NCBI GenBank assembly: GCA_029990175.1
Contig: JARKIP010000052.1
Location: 186,001-250,000 of the forward strand
Direction: 5' to 3'
Length of the DNA stretch: 64,000 nucleotides
DNA from: Petunia secreta
Taxonomy: Eukaryota; Streptophyta; Magnoliopsida; Solanales; Solanaceae
A program made the position numbers and the translations under genes. Each line of letters opens with the position of its first letter. The first letter of the stretch is position 1. The notes beneath the pieces are model-generated. The model searched no databases. It saw nothing but the letters and a program-made list of their open reading frames with translations, and was not told where the DNA came from. This document shows positions 1 through 13,431 of this stretch, piece after piece.

Positions 1-2
1 TT

Positions 3-1790
3 TTTGAAGATTATGTTAATCTACTCTCGAAGAATCATTGGCTAAAAGTTGGTCGTGACTCATTCTTGATGAGAACCTTGAAGTGGGATCCATGGTGTGA
101 TGCTAGAAAGGAGACTTCAATTGCAATTGGTTGGATCTCATTCCCTAATCTTCCACCTAATTTCTTTGTAAAGGAATGCTTGTTTTCACTTGCTTTGGCA
201 GTGGGCAAACCCCTACAATTAGATGCTGCCACAATTAATCACACTCGCCCTAGTTGTGCACGAGTTAAAGTCGAGATTGATTTGCTAGGAGAGTTGCCTG
301 AGGAGATTGACATAGTGGAAGTAGATGATGATTCAAACATTAAGCATTCTAAGTGTATCAAGATTGTTTATGATTATTTGCCTAAGTATTGTTCACAGTG
401 TAGCCTTCAAGGGCACAATGATGAAGAGTGTCGTGTGTTACACCCTATTTTATATGAGGATGATGCTGCACGAGATGATAGGGAAGCTGACAAGGGAAAG
501 CAACAACTTCAAGCTAATGCAGGCCTGCCTAAGGTGTTGAAGAGTGGGAAAGTCGTGGGGGAGCCTGGTCCTAGCTACACGAAAGGAGAACAAGTTGGTA
601 ATGGAGGCAAAGGTGGACAAAATCTATGAAGACAAGCACAAGGTTTTGGTCCAAGGGGACAAAACCCTAATTAGGTATGGCAGGTTGCCACAAGAAAGAG
701 GGGTGTTGCTCCACAAAATCAAGGTGTTCAAGTACGAAAAGGTGCTCATGAGGGTCAGCGTAATGCTAATTCTTTTGCAGCTTTGCAAATTGAAGAGGAG
801 AATCTTCCAGTTTTAAATGCAGACAAGACACAAATTGGCAAGGAAGTAGTTAAAACGGTTGGAAACCCTAATGAGAATGTTTCCCAGCCTTTAAAAGAAG
901 ATGTAATTAATGCTGGGAATAATGAAGCTGGGAGACAAGAAGTCATAGACAAATATTTGGCGGCTGATAAGGAAGAATTGAAGACGCGTGTGGATTTTAG
1001 TGAAGAGAAGCTGGGAGCTAGGGTTACAATTAATGCACAGGATTCCAGCTTGATCCCTTCGACGAGCGTTAAAGCTACAGGTTTGCAATCCCCACGCATG
1101 GAGTTAAAGGAAGCAGAATCAATGTCGGAGTTGGATTTAATTCAGTCGTCTCCTAAGTTGACTGGGAATGTACTTAATGCAAGTTTTAAAGCTGGGAGTC
1201 TGAAGGTAATTAATGATCAGGCAAAGATTTTGCTCAATATAGCTGAGGGAATTAGTTCAACCCCGGCTTTAATTCCTTTCGATACTTTGAAGAAATTAAC
1301 AGCTCAAACGAATGCGAATTTGATTATGCCCACCCTGACCATTCCAAATACTAATCCTGATCCAAATCCTATTGAATCACATGTCCCTCTAAATACCTCA
1401 AAAAAATCCATACCCTCTCAATCACATCTCCAAGACCTGGCAACTAATTCGAAGTAGCCTGATGTTTTGTCAAAGGGCTTGACTAAAGCTGATTTCACTG
1501 ATGAAGAGAAAGCATTGATCAACTCCTTGCAATTTAGTTATGGCAAGGACATCATTCAAAGACAACAAAGGCATTCACCTTCCAGGCAGCTTGTGCCTTT
1601 TGATGATTTAGGAGATGAAGATGAACTGGATGAGGAGGAAGAGTCGACTGCACACAATTTTCAGGAAGTATCTAGGGAGGGTGACCTTTCACCAAGAGAT
1701 GTTCCCAAAAAAAGTGGCAAGAGACAAAAGAAAGAACCTGGTCCAGTGGCCAGGATTCAACCAATTAGGAGCTCTAAATCCAAGGTTTAA
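3..1790 (+). pseudogene. LINE copy 1 ORF1 (DUF4283 + CCHC knuckle), broken
   Basis: Nucleic-acid-binding ORF1 protein of a plant L1-type LINE; it would coat the RNA in the retrotransposition particle. One reading frame runs from the window edge to the TAA at 1788-1790. It starts inside the DUF4283 domain (tryptophan-rich stretch around 85-230) and then has a CX2CX4HX4C zinc knuckle at about 390-435 (CSQC...H...C). The rest is a low-complexity acidic/basic tail. The frame is broken by TGA at 627-629, TAG at 672-674 and TAG at 1455-1457. Alignment with copy 2 suggests the second was a Trp codon. The final TAA overlaps the ORF2 ATG by one base. Confidence 0.85.
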
Positions 1791-4700
1791 TGATGATGTA
1801 CAAAGCTTTGATTTGGAACATCCGTTCAGTTAATACACAAGAGGCTTTTACAAGGCTCACAACACTTCATAGACATCACCATTTTTCTTTCATTGGCATG
1901 CTGGAACCATTCCAAGAAGCATGTAGAGTCAAGGTCTATGGTTTGAGGCTTAATATGCATTGGTCTATTTCTAATGTTAGTGGTAAGATTTGGGCTTTTG
2001 TGAGTGATGACTATGCTGTTTCCATTGTTGATGATCAAGAGCAAATCCTTACATTGAAATTACACCACAATCACTTGGACAAAGTCTTTGTTGTCAGCTT
2101 AGTCTATGCTAAATGTGATAGATTAGATAGAATGCCATTGTGGGATTCACTTCAATTCTTGGCTACTTCTATGGTGCAACCTTAGCTCATTGGTGGAGAT
2201 TGCAATGTGATCATGTCTGAAGAGGAGAAGTATGGAGGTTTGCCAGTGTACACTTCAGAAGTAGATGACTTTGTAGCAACCATTTCAGCTTGCAACCTCA
2301 TTGACCTTGGCTTCACTGGAAGTACTTACACTTGGTGGAATGGGAGAATAGAAGATCACTTCATCCTGAAAAGAATTGATAGGTGCTTTACTAACCAGGA
2401 GTTCATTGACTTCTTTCCTAAGGTTGAGGTTGAACATCTAGCAAGAACTGGATCTGACCACTCTCCCTTACTGATCTCATGCTCTACTGAACCTGACAAC
2501 ATCATCAAATCATTCAAGTTCCTCAACTTCTGGACTGAACATGATTCCTTTTTGCAAGTAGTAAGGGACAACTGGGTGTGTGATTGTGAGGGTGATCCCT
2601 TCATTATATTCCATAGGAAGCTAAAGAAAGTAAAGCAGGCATTGAGTAGATGGAGCAAGCAGACCTTTGGCAACATCTTCCAGAAGATTGCCTCTCTAGA
2701 AGACATGATCAAGTCCCACGAGGAGAAGCTGGAGGAAGCCCCTAGTGAATATCATAGAGAGCAGCTTGAGAAAGCTGAAGCTGAGCTCAAGAGGGTTCTA
2801 TATTTGGAGGATGAGTTCTGGAGGCAGAAGTCTGGGTTTCACTGGTTCAAGGATGGGGATCACAACACCAAATTCTTTCATGCTCAGGTCCAAGGTAGAA
2901 GAAAGAAACTGAATATTCACAAGGTCTAGGATAGAGATGGGAACTGGCTAGCTGATAGTGATGCTATGGCAGCTGAAGCTGCTTGGTTCTATCAACAACA
3001 ATTAACTAGTGATAATGCTCAGCTGAACTTTGACTTATTCCTTCATGTTCCACCTATGGTAACAGCTGAACAGAACCAAGCTATTGAAGAGCTTCCCTCA
3101 CCTGAGGAAGTCAAGAAGGCTGTATTTGGCCTAAGTGGAGATAGTGCTAGTGGTCCAGATGGTTTCTCAGGCAGGTTCTATCATATTTGCTGGGACATCA
3201 TTGCTCCTGATGTGACCAAGCTTGTAAGAGCCTTCTTTTGTGGGCATGAGATCCCAAGGTTTGTCTCCCACACTAACCTGATTCTTCTGGCCAAGAAACC
3301 CAATGTGGCCACCTTCTCTGACTTCAGGCCAATCAGTTTGTGCAATTTCATCAACAAAGTTATTTCCAGGGTGGTTCATGAGAGGTTAGTCCAGCTGCTC
3401 CCTACCCTCATTTCCCCCACTCAGTCTGGATTTGTCAAGGGAAGAAACATTGTTGAAAATGTCTTGCTAGTACATGAAATTGTTTATGACATCAGGAAGA
3501 GGGCCAAGGAGGCTAATCTAGTTATTAAGCTGGACATGATGAAAGCTTATGATAGGGTATCCTGGTTGTTCTTATCTAAGGTGTTGAGGAAGATGGGTTT
3601 AGTGAAGTCTGCATTGACATGGTGATCAGGTTGCTCAACAACAATTGGTACACTGTCCTATTTAATGGTCAACCTCATGGTTTTTTCACTTCTTCTAGGG
3701 GTCTGAAGCAAGGAGATCCTCTCTCCCCTACCTTGTTCATCTTGTCTGCTGAGGTTCTATCAAGAGCTTTGAATGCCCTCCATGAGAATGCAATGTTCAA
3801 GGGCTTTTCTATGCCTAAATGGAGTCCATACATCAATCACCTGGCCTATGCTGATGATACTATCCTCTTTTGTTCCATTGATACCACTTCATTAAGGTTA
3901 ATGATGGGTGTGCTTGATGCTTATGAAGGTGCAAGTGGTCAGAAGATCAACAAAGAGAAGAGCTCCACTTATATGTACCATAAGGTCAGTTAGCATTTGG
4001 TGGATAGGGTGGCAAATATCACACAGATAGAGAGAGGGGCATTCCCCTTCACTTACCTAGGATGTCCTATTACATATAAAAGGAGGAATAAGGCACAGTT
4101 TGATGACATTATTGCTAAGGTTCAGAAGCAGCTTCAAGCATGGAAAGCTAAGATGTTATCCTTTGGTGGGAGAGCCATTCTGATCCAGTATGTCTTGCTT
4201 AGTATGCCTATTCACCTGCTCTCAGCTATGAACCCCCAGACAATGTCATCAAGCAGCTGCACAAGATGTTTGCTAACTTCTATTGGAACAACTCTGAAGA
4301 TCACTCTAGAAGACATTGGGCTTCCTGGGACACCCTTTGCAAGCCATATGCTGAAGGAGGAGTGGGCTTCAAATCACTGCATGATGTCTCAAAGGCTCTT
4401 TTTGCAAAGCTCTGGTGGAATTTCAGAACAAAGACTTCCTTGTGGGGTACATTTATGGCCAACAAGTATTTCAAGAAGATACACTACTCAGTGGTGCCTT
4501 ACACTGATGGCTCTCCTGTTTGGCAAAAGATGTTGCAAGTGAGAGCGATGGTGGATCATGAAAGTGTGGCAGGTCAAGGAAGGGTCTTCACATTTCTGGT
4601 ATGGTAATTGGACTCAGCTTGGTGCACTTTACTTTGTTGTTCCTAGGGACTTTTATATCAGGGAGGAGCACAATGTGGTGAAGGACTTTTATGTCCCTGC

Positions 4701-5955
4701 TGGGTGGAATCAGCAACTACTTGGTGAAGCTTTACCTGAGGACCTAGCTCAGCATGTTATTAAGGTAATCAAGCCTGGCCAGACTTCTATGCAAAGAGAT
4801 ACTCCATGGTAAGAGCTCACATCAAATGGTAAGTTTTCAGTTAAGAGTGCTTATCAATATGTTAGAGCTAAAGGTGTTATTCAGGAGGTATATAAGCTGA
4901 TTTGGTTGAGAGGAGTGCCCTTCAAAATATCTTTTGTCCTATGGAGAGCTTGGAAATTCAAGCTACCTCTAGATACTGAGCTGAAAAGTATGGGATACAA
5001 CTTGCCTTCAAGATGTTGGTGCTGTGAACACCCAAAGGACGAGACAAGAGAACATTTATTTGTCACAAGTTCAATTGCCAAGAATGTGGTGAGTTATTAT
5101 GCCAATACACTAGGCTTTGTCATACATGATTGGAGGTTCAAAAAAGTCATTACCAAGTGGTGGAAGCTTAAGAAGAGACCTTGGCTTAAGCTCCTATGCC
5201 AAGCACTGTCTGCCTTTGTGGTGTGGGAGCTTTGGAAGAGGAGAAACACAATAGCTCATGGAGGAAAGGCGTCTTTCAGAAGGCTCACCCATGAAACATC
5301 AAAGAACTTTCATATGCTTCTTAGGGTGAGGTACCCAGGCATCCAACAAGCTCCAGTCGACTGGCCTGCTCTTGTGCATTTCCTTGAATCTTATAGGCAG
5401 CAGCTTCGGTTCACCAAAGTGATTTGGAGGCTTCCAGTGATTGGCACCTTTAAGTGTAATACTAATGGAGCAAGTAGGGGCAATCCTGGGCTGAGCTCAC
5501 TTGGTTTTTGTGTGAGGAATGATCAGGGAGACTTGATATATGTTAGAGCCAAGTTGATAGAGGAGGGTACCAATGTCAGGGCTGAGGCACTTGCCATTTT
5601 GGAGGCCATGAAGTACTGCCTGGAGCATGTTGCTGGGCATGTACTCATTGAAACTGACTCTCTTCTCCTCAAAAACATTATTGAAGGTACCTGGGAGGTT
5701 GCATGGTTCATAGCAGGTGTTATTGATAAGATCAATGTCTTGAGAGGTGGAGGATCTTTCAGCTTTGTCCATGTCCTCAGGGAGGGCAACAAACTAGCTG
5801 ATCATCTTGGTAATGTGGCTTATGAAGTTGGGGAGAAGGAGTTCTTTAGCTTCAATGAGCTGGGAGTACAAGGGAGAAGGATTGTGAATTGGGATAAGGT
5901 CCAGTTGCCAACATATAGAGCTAGATTGGTGAAGCGTGGAACTGGACACACTTGA
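1790..5955 (+). pseudogene. LINE copy 1 ORF2: endonuclease-RT-RNase H, broken
   Basis: ORF2 polyprotein that nicks the target and reverse-transcribes the LINE RNA. Domains in order: AP-like endonuclease (LIWNIRS at the N terminus, GDCN at about 2197, GSDHS at about 2450), reverse transcriptase (YADD at about 3846), zf-RVT (paired CWCC at about 5020), RNase H (about 5450-5830). ATG at 1790 follows from homology with copy 2 (shared WNIRSVNTQEAF). In-frame stops occur at 2183, 2927, 3994 and 4810, and the frame shifts near 3610, 4230 and 4600. The first RNase H aspartate is replaced: NTNGASRGNPG here against NTDGASRGNPG in copy 2. The 2183 stop replaces a Trp codon of the conserved WLVAGDFN stretch. 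Confidence 0.9.
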
Positions 5956-7023
5956 GGAGAAGGCACTTATTTTTTCTAACTTTGTTTGCTCATTTTGCAG
6001 GTCTTACTTTATGCTCTTGATGTTTCTTCTTTTGAAGTATCAAAAGCATTTTGCTAGGAAGACACTCATGATTCTTTGGAGTGTATATAGGGACACAATC
6101 ATTACTTCTCACAGGTTATACATTCTTTTTGTGGGAGTCATCACTCTTGTTTTCCCTTTCTTTTTCGAGGAGCCTCATTATCTCATGCATGTGGTCTCAC
6201 TGATCGATCTTGATTTGGTGATGCTGCTTGGGATTGATGGCCTTAAAATGTTATACTCATTCTCTATGGGGGACTTCATTCCTGACTTAGCTACATTGTT
6301 TGAAGAGCTTCACTGTCTCTTGTACTTGATCTTCTACTTGTGCTCACAAGACACTGATCCTTGGCTGTTTAGCTTCAACTTGCTGATGCTCTTTGGATCT
6401 TCTTTGGCTTGGTTATATTTGAGTTCGTATTTCATGCTTGGCTATGCTAGGCATTTTGGCATTGCCTTGACAGAGTTGCTAGTGAAACACCTTCCCTGGT
6501 TTGCTACAAAGGTGGAGGACCAGTGCTCTACCATTGCTGCTTTCAGGATCTTATTTGGCCAGTAGAGCACCTTTGCTCCACGATTGTTTTAAGGGTGGAG
6601 CACCGGTGCTTCATCACTTTTTTCCAGCTGACTTGCTATTCATTACTTGAAGATGCTCGTGTGGATTGTCTACTACTCCCTGAAGCTATGCTAACAAAGA
6701 AGTGGATACAAGCTTTCCTTGGCTTATTCATTGAGCTAAGCTTTTTAGTAGCTAGTGCTCATGTTGTTAAGTATCATGTCTTTGAGCAATATGACTTTAT
6801 ATTGGTGGTATTAGCATTAGTAAATGCTCAACTCAATTGGAGAAGTGTTGCTCAAAGTCATTTACATAGGGAAGCACTAGTTAGACTTTACTTAGTTATC
6901 ACATGTTGTTTGTTTCACTTTATTTTGTTTTTCCTTGTAAAGACTTGGTTTTGTTTTTGCATAATTATTAATAAAATTTGTCACTAAGCCCTAAGCTTAG
7001 TGATATTCATTAAAAAAAAAAAA
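5956..7023 (+). other. LINE copy 1 3' UTR with palindromes and poly-A
   Basis: About 1.07 kb of T-rich sequence between the ORF2 stop and the A-tail. It holds three versions of a GC-rich inverted repeat (6511-6532, about 6557-6581, 6596-6613; the last is TGGAGCACCGGTGCTTCA). It also has a branch-point/pyrimidine/TTTTGCAG acceptor-like site ending at 6000, long open hydrophobic frames (about 5936-6565 and 6523-6987) and AATAAA 40 bases before the tail. The open frames show no similarity to copy 2's equivalents that I can see. Confidence 0.8.
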
Positions 7024-7146
7024 CCCTAAACCTTGCTAAAAAAAAAAAACCCCCCTAAACCCCAAACCCCATTCCCCGCGCCTAGTTTTCTCTCTAGACT
7101 AGGCGATTTTGGCGATTTCTTGGCGACACCTTCACGACCACCTCCC

Positions 7147-9262
7147 ATGGCCACTCCAGCCACTGGACAGCCCGCTACTGGGGTTGTCCAGCTACTAACC
7201 CTATACAATCCCCTAACGCCATAATACCACCTACTAATACCATTACACCACCTTTATCGTATGCATCTACCTTGAAACCTAATGCAAAACCCTTTGTATT
7301 GCCTTCTATCCCTGAACCCTTTATGGAACTCCATCATGGTGAACCTTCCTTTATTTGAGATGATAAGGATGTTGATAATATGGTAATTCATGAGGAATTA
7401 CAATACGCAGTTGTGGGGAAATTCTCTTATGGGATGCCAGCCTTTCATGAGCTTAATAAGCAATTGCCTTTGCAATGTGAATTGAAAGGAGAATGTACTA
7501 TTGGCTTCTTAGATCTTAGACATGTTTTAATTAGAGTTTCTTTGTTGGAGGACTATGTTCATCTCTTGTCCAGGCCTGCATTCTATCTTAAGTTTGCGAA
7601 TGTATATCATCCGATACGTGCCTTGAAGTATGATGTTTGGTTTGATCCTAGGGAAGAAACATCGGTGGCAGTAGCTTGGATCTCTTTTCCAGGATTGCCA
7701 CCAGTTTTCTTTGTTAAGGAGGCTGTGTTTGCATTGGCTAGTGCAATTGGTAAGCCTTTGCAATTAGATGCTGCTACAAAGGCTAGAACAAGGCCAAGTT
7801 GTGCGAAGGTTAAGGTGGAAGTTGATCTACTCTCTCCAAGACTTCAGCGAGTAAGAATTGGAATCAAGAACTCAAGTACTGGTGATATCAAATATAAGTG
7901 GATCAAGGTTCAATATGATTATTTGCCTAAATATTGCAATCATTGCAAACTGCAAGGACATGATGAAGACCAATATTTTATTTTGCATCCGGAGCTAGAT
8001 GGTAAGGAAATTGACAAAAATAAGGGTGAGGTTAATGTGATGAAACAACCTGTTAGGATCCTTAAAAGTGGCAAGCTTGTGGGTAATTTGAATGATAGTG
8101 AAGAGCCAGTTAAGTTGGATGAGCTTAACAAAGGGAAAACAGTTCAAGATGCTCGACAAAGTAAGGTCAAGAGGATTGGTAATTCAAACAGAAACCCTAA
8201 TGCTTGGGTTAGGGTTGAGAATAAGAAGAAGGATTACAAAGAGGGTGACAAGGCTAATGGGGACATTGTTCAAATTAATAACTCGTTTGCAGTTTTGGAT
8301 GAGGAGGGAGATGATATTGTTGAACTTCAATCAGAAGAGGAGAAGGAATCAAATTCAGCTAGGAAGGTTGGTAATCCTGGACAAGGTGAAATAATGCATA
8401 CAAATTCTACTCCAAAGAGGAGTGAAATTCCTAATGAACCTACGATTAGTGCAAAAATTGACAATGGAGAAACAAATACTCGTCAGTGGGTGGATGCAGT
8501 TTTTAAAAATAATTCGAAGGAGAAGGATTCTTATGATGCAGTTCAAGATGCGAGGGTTGATGGTATTCATGAGCTGGGAGTTTTTAATCGAGCTGGGAGT
8601 TCAGAAAAAGATCGTGCATTGATGCGATCCCACAAACTGAAAACTTAGTTCACGAGGTTGATTTGGTTAATAAATTCAGCATGTTTAGTGATACTGCTTT
8701 AAATGAGTTGAGGGGCATTAATCCTGAAGCTTGGGATTTAATGCAAAAAGCCCTAGGGTTGGTTAAATCCGGTAAAGGGAGGGAACTTGCTTTTATACCC
8801 CAGGCGCCCACACTTCCTCCAGTCAATGTGGGAGAGAACACTCTTCCAAAATGTAATTTAAACACGACTTCTTCTACTATTCCTAGTCAAGGTCAGGATG
8901 ATGACATTGCACAGGGGTCATCTTTGATTCCTTCAGGTGCTACTTCTGATGATGATGTAGATGATCTTATTGCAAACATGCCATTGCAACCAATAGTCAA
9001 GGATGCACAAGCCCAGGAAGGCATAAAGCTGATGGATGGCCCCTTAAGCCCAGGTAGACTTGAGCATCAAGAGTTGGATGAAGACTCCACTGCTCAAAAC
9101 TTTGAACAAGTAGCTAGGGAAGCTGACTTATCTCCAAAGAGTGCTAGATCCCAGAAGCAGCTGATTCCACCAGCCCCACTAGAACACTCAAATCAATCCA
9201 AGCAGGCACAAAAGAGAAACAAAAAGAACTATAGTCAGGATCTTGATATATCAAAGCCTTGA
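7147..9262 (+). pseudogene. LINE copy 2 ORF1 (DUF4283 + CCHC knuckle), broken
   Basis: The ATG at 7147 begins MATPATGQPATG and is the first in a run that continues into DUF4283 after a frameshift near 7205. A TGA at about 7357 sits in an otherwise continuous frame (FI-stop-DDKD), and the main open part is 7380-8648. DUF4283 hallmarks (VGKFSYG, then GFLDLRHVLIR) lie at about 7410-7530. The knuckle CNHCKLQGHDEDQY at about 7935-7977 has lost its last Cys (Tyr instead). A one-base shift near 8620-8645 moves the tail to another frame, ending in TGA at 9260-9262. The 26-base gap before ORF2 differs from the TAATG overlap of copy 1. Confidence 0.85.
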
Positions 9263-9288
9263 GATCAACATCCACAAAGCAGAATTAG

Positions 9289-12200
9289 ATGGATAAGCTC
9301 CTTATTTGGAACATAAGGTCAGTAAATACTCAAGAAGCCTTTGATAGGCTTATCACATTACATCAAAGGAAGCATTTTCAAGTTATAGGATTGATGGAAC
9401 CATTCCAGGATGTAAGCACCATTAATAGCTATAGACTGAGGCTAGGGATGGAACAATGTTTTCACAATGTGAATGGGAAGGTGTGGGTGTTTGTAAATGC
9501 TGATTATGAAGTGCAAGAGGTGATGAATGATGAGCAGCAGCTTACACTCTCCTTCTACAACCAACAGTTTGTTGTCATCACTTTTGTGTATGCCAAGACA
9601 AATGCTGGAGACAGGTTTTTTCTTTGGGAAGCAATGCAGTACTTTGCTAGAGATAATGATAGGCCTTGGTTGGTTGCTGGGGACTTCAATGTCATTCTTT
9701 CAGAGAATGAAAAATATGGGGGACTGCCAGTGTTCATGCCTGAGTATGAAGAATTTGCTTCTACTCTTGCTAATTGCCAGCTTATGGATCTTGGTTTTAA
9801 CTCAAGGAGAATCTTCACTTGGTGGAATGGTAGGACTGAGGAAGACTTTATTCTAAAGAGACTGGATAGATGCTTAGGTAATCAACAACTGATTTATATG
9901 TACACCAAGATTGAATTTGAACACCTTGCTAGAGTGGGCTCAGATCACTCCCTTTTGTTGGTCAGTTTTTCACAGGATGCTACTCCTACAATCAAGCCTT
10001 TCAAGTTTCTCAATTTCTGGACTACACATGATGCTTTTCTAGATTTAGTAAGAGAGCATTGGGACATTGATGCTGCAGGAGATCCATTTTATTCTTTGAA
10101 CACAAAACTGAAAACGTTGAAGCAAAAACTGACTGCTTGGAGCAAGACTACATATGTTAATATCTTTCAGCAGGTTTCCACCATGGAAGACATTATATTG
10201 GCACATGAGTATCAGCTGGAATTAGCACCAACACCAGAGAATAGAGAAGCATTGAAGAAAGCTGAAGCTGAGCTGAAGAGATACCTTGCTATTGAAACAT
10301 AATTTTGGAAACAAAAGGCTGGCATGCAATGGTTCAAGGAAGGTGGTGTAAATTCTAAATTCTTTCACTTCCATGTCAATGGAAGAAGGAAGAAACTACA
10401 TGTGAGCAGGATTCAAAATAGGGAGGGCAACTGGATTAATTCTCAAGAAGCAATGGCCAATGAGGCATTGTGGTTCTTTTAGAAACAGTTTGCTACTGAG
10501 GAGGTATCTAACAACTATGACCTGTTGATGAATGTCCCTTCAATGATCACTGAGGAGCAGGATGAGGTATTCACAAAGTTGCCTTGGGAAGAGGAGGTCA
10601 AACAAGCTGTGTTTGGACTAAATGGTGATAGTGCTAGTGGCCCTGATGGCTATACTGGCAGGTTCTTTCATGTTGCTTGGGATATTATCAAGCATGACAT
10701 TGTCAGGGTTGTCTAGGTATTGTTTAGTGGAAGACATATACCCAGATATGTGGCACACACAAATTTGTTATTGATTTCTAAGAAGCCTTCAGTTTCAACC
10801 TTTTCTGACCTCAGGCCTATAAGATTGAGCAATTTCATTAATAAGGTCCTTTCTAGGGTGGTACATAATAGATTGGTTGAGGTTTTACCTTCACTCATCT
10901 CACAGAATCAGGCAGGCTTTGTGAAAGGGAGGAGCATAGTAGAGAATGTCATGCTTGCCTAGGAAATTATACATGACATCAATGAAAGAGGTGAACATGC
11001 AAATATTGTGATAAAACTGGATATGATAAAGGCCTATGATAGGGTGTCCTGGCCTTTTTTGATAATGGTGTTAAGGAAGATGGGATTTTGTTATGAGTTC
11101 ATTGATGTCATCTTTCAGCTTGTTTCATCAAACTAGTATTCAGTTTTGTTTAATGGCCAAAGCTATGGGGTTTTTCATTCAGGGAGAGGTTTAAAGCAAG
11201 GTGACCCTTTGTCACCTACCTTGTTCATTCTCACTGCTGAAGTTCTCTCCAGGAGTTTGAACACTCTTAACTCTCACAGCTTCTATAGGGGTTATGCAAT
11301 ACCTAAGTGGAGTCCTCATCTTAATCACCTTGCATATATAGATGATACAATCCTATTTACCTCGGCTCATGAAGATTCTTTACACTTGATCACTGGTGTT
11401 TTTAAGCCTATGAGGCAGTGACAGGTCAGAAGATAAACAAGGATAAGAGTGTTGTTTACCTACATGCTTCAATGAGTGAAGATGAGGTTGGTAAGGTAGA
11501 ATTGATCACTGGTTTTCATGGAATGACTTTCCTTTCACATACCTAGGTTGTCTTATCTTCTATGGTAGGAGGAAGAAGATCTATTATGAGGAGCTGGTAG
11601 GGAAAGTCACTTCCAGGATTCATGGTTGGAGTGCAAAAATGCTATCATTTGGAGGAAGGGCTATCCTGATCAAGCATGTGCTACAAAGTATTCCAATACA
11701 TCTTCTTTCTGCAGTGAATCCTATAGATAGTGTGCTGAATCAATTGCATAAACTCTTTGCTAAGTTCTTTTGGGGAAACTCACAAGAAGGATCTAGTAGA
11801 CACTAGTCCTCCTGGAAGAATCTTTGTCTGCCAGCTGAGGAGGGAGGCATGGGCTTCAGATCTTTGTTTGATGTCTCAAGTGCCTTGTTTGGTAAACTAT
11901 GGTGGAATTTCAGAACTGGAGATTCATTGTGCGTTACATATATGTCTAACAAGTATTGCAAGAAGCTGCACAAGGCCATTATGCCATACAAACAAGGTTC
12001 ATATGTTTGGAGGAAGATGATTCAAGCTAGGGAGGCTATTGACCATGAAATTCACTGGCAGATTAGACAAGGCTCAGCTCACCTTTGGTATGACAATTGG
12101 TCAGGCCTTGGGCCATTCTACTCTATAGTACCCTATACATTTGACTGTGAATTGTGGTATAATACTGTCAAAGAGGTGATTGAGGAGGGCAATTGGAATG

Positions 12201-13431
12201 TTGAGCTCCTTAATCATTTATTGCCTGAAGACATTGTTGAACACATTCTTCAGAATGTGCATTTGCTTGGGTCTGACCAGAGAAGGGATAAGGCCTGGTG
12301 GGGATTGACATCAAATGGTAAATTTTCAGTTAGTAGTGCATGGAACTACATGAGGGTGAAACAGCATAAAGTTCCTATCTCCAAGTTTATGTGGGTGAAA
12401 GGGATGCCTATCAAGGTGTCATGTATGATATGGAGACTTTGGATGTTTAAGTTACCAATTGATGATGCACTGAAGAGAATGGGATATCAATTTCCATCCA
12501 GGTGTTGGTGTTGTACTACTCCTAATGTTGAGACTAGAGAACATCTTTTCAGGACAAGTCAAGTAGCCAACAGTGTATAGAGATACTTTGCTCAAGCTGT
12601 AGGTGTTCAAGTGAATGGTTGCAATCTTCATCAGGTTTGTTTTAAATGGTAGAGGAAGTGGCCTAAACCTTGGGTAAAGGATGTATATCATATTGTTCCT
12701 TCCTTTATTGTTTGGTCTTTATGGAAAAGAAGGAATGCCATAAAACATGATAAAACTGTTTCTTATTCCAAGCTGCTCTGTGAAGTTACTAGCAACATCT
12801 TTTACTTTGTGAAACTAGATTTCCCTTTGTTGTTATTGGGAACCAGTCATGGCCCGATATTGTCAATGCTCTAGAGAATTATTTACCTAGATTCAGGTAT
12901 ATTAAAGCGGGGTGGAATGTGCCAAATCCTGGAGTCTTGAAGGTGAATACTGATGGTGCCTCTAGGGGCAACCCTGGTCCTAGTTCCATGGTATTCTATG
13001 TGAGAAATGTGGATGGTGATATCCTGTATGCTTTTGCTAAGAAGATTGGGGAGCATAATAATATGTATGCTGAAGCAATGGCTATTAGGGAAGCTATGAG
13101 GTACAGTGTGGAGAATGCCTTAGGGGAAGTTATAATTGAAACTGATTCTTTGGTTGTTAAGCAGGTGATTGAAGGGGCCTGGCAGCCTATGTGGTCTATT
13201 GCCTCTATTGTGGATGATATCTTGAAGTTAAAGCAGTTAGGGATCTTCCATTTTCAACACACATTGAGAGACGGTAATAAGTTAGCTGATTGTCTTGCCA
13301 ATCTTGCTTATGAGTTGCCTACTGTTCGATTTACATCCTTTGTTGAACTGCCTACTAAAGCCAAGTTCATAGTCAATTTTGACAAGCATCACTGTGTGGA
13401 GTTTAGAGCTAAGAGATGGAGAGGTTTATAG
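9289..13431 (+). pseudogene. LINE copy 2 ORF2: endonuclease-RT-RNase H, broken
   Basis: Same architecture as copy 1 ORF2. The endonuclease (9289-about 10000) is open with WNIRS, GDFN and GSDHS motifs present. RT follows, with YIDD at about 11335 (catalytic aspartates kept, the variable residue is Ile). zf-RVT has CWCC at about 12505. The RNase H at 12919-13350 keeps NTDGASRGNPGPS. Stops lie at 10300, 10480 (Gln codon in copy 1), 10714, 10960, 11134 (Trp codon in copy 1), 12578 and about 12649. Frames shift near 11410 and again between 11,700 and 11,850. Most stops can be explained by a single C-to-T or G-to-A change. Confidence 0.9.

Larger units (their letters stand above)
1..7023 (+). mobile_element. 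L1-type LINE, copy 1 (5' end outside window)
   Basis: Non-LTR retrotransposon with a zinc-knuckle ORF1, an endonuclease-RT-RNase H ORF2, a long T-rich 3' UTR, an AATAAA at 6970-6975 and a 12-A tail at 7012-7023. The left end is cut by the window, so its target-site duplication cannot be tested. Both ORFs carry stops and frameshifts, so the copy is dead. The tail is followed within about 30 bases by the start of a second related LINE. Confidence 0.93.

Noticed and set aside
7017..7070. CCCTAAA/AAACCCC telomere-like bases
   Set aside because: Only one or two irregular units between A-runs; better explained as the LINE copy 2 5' UTR.
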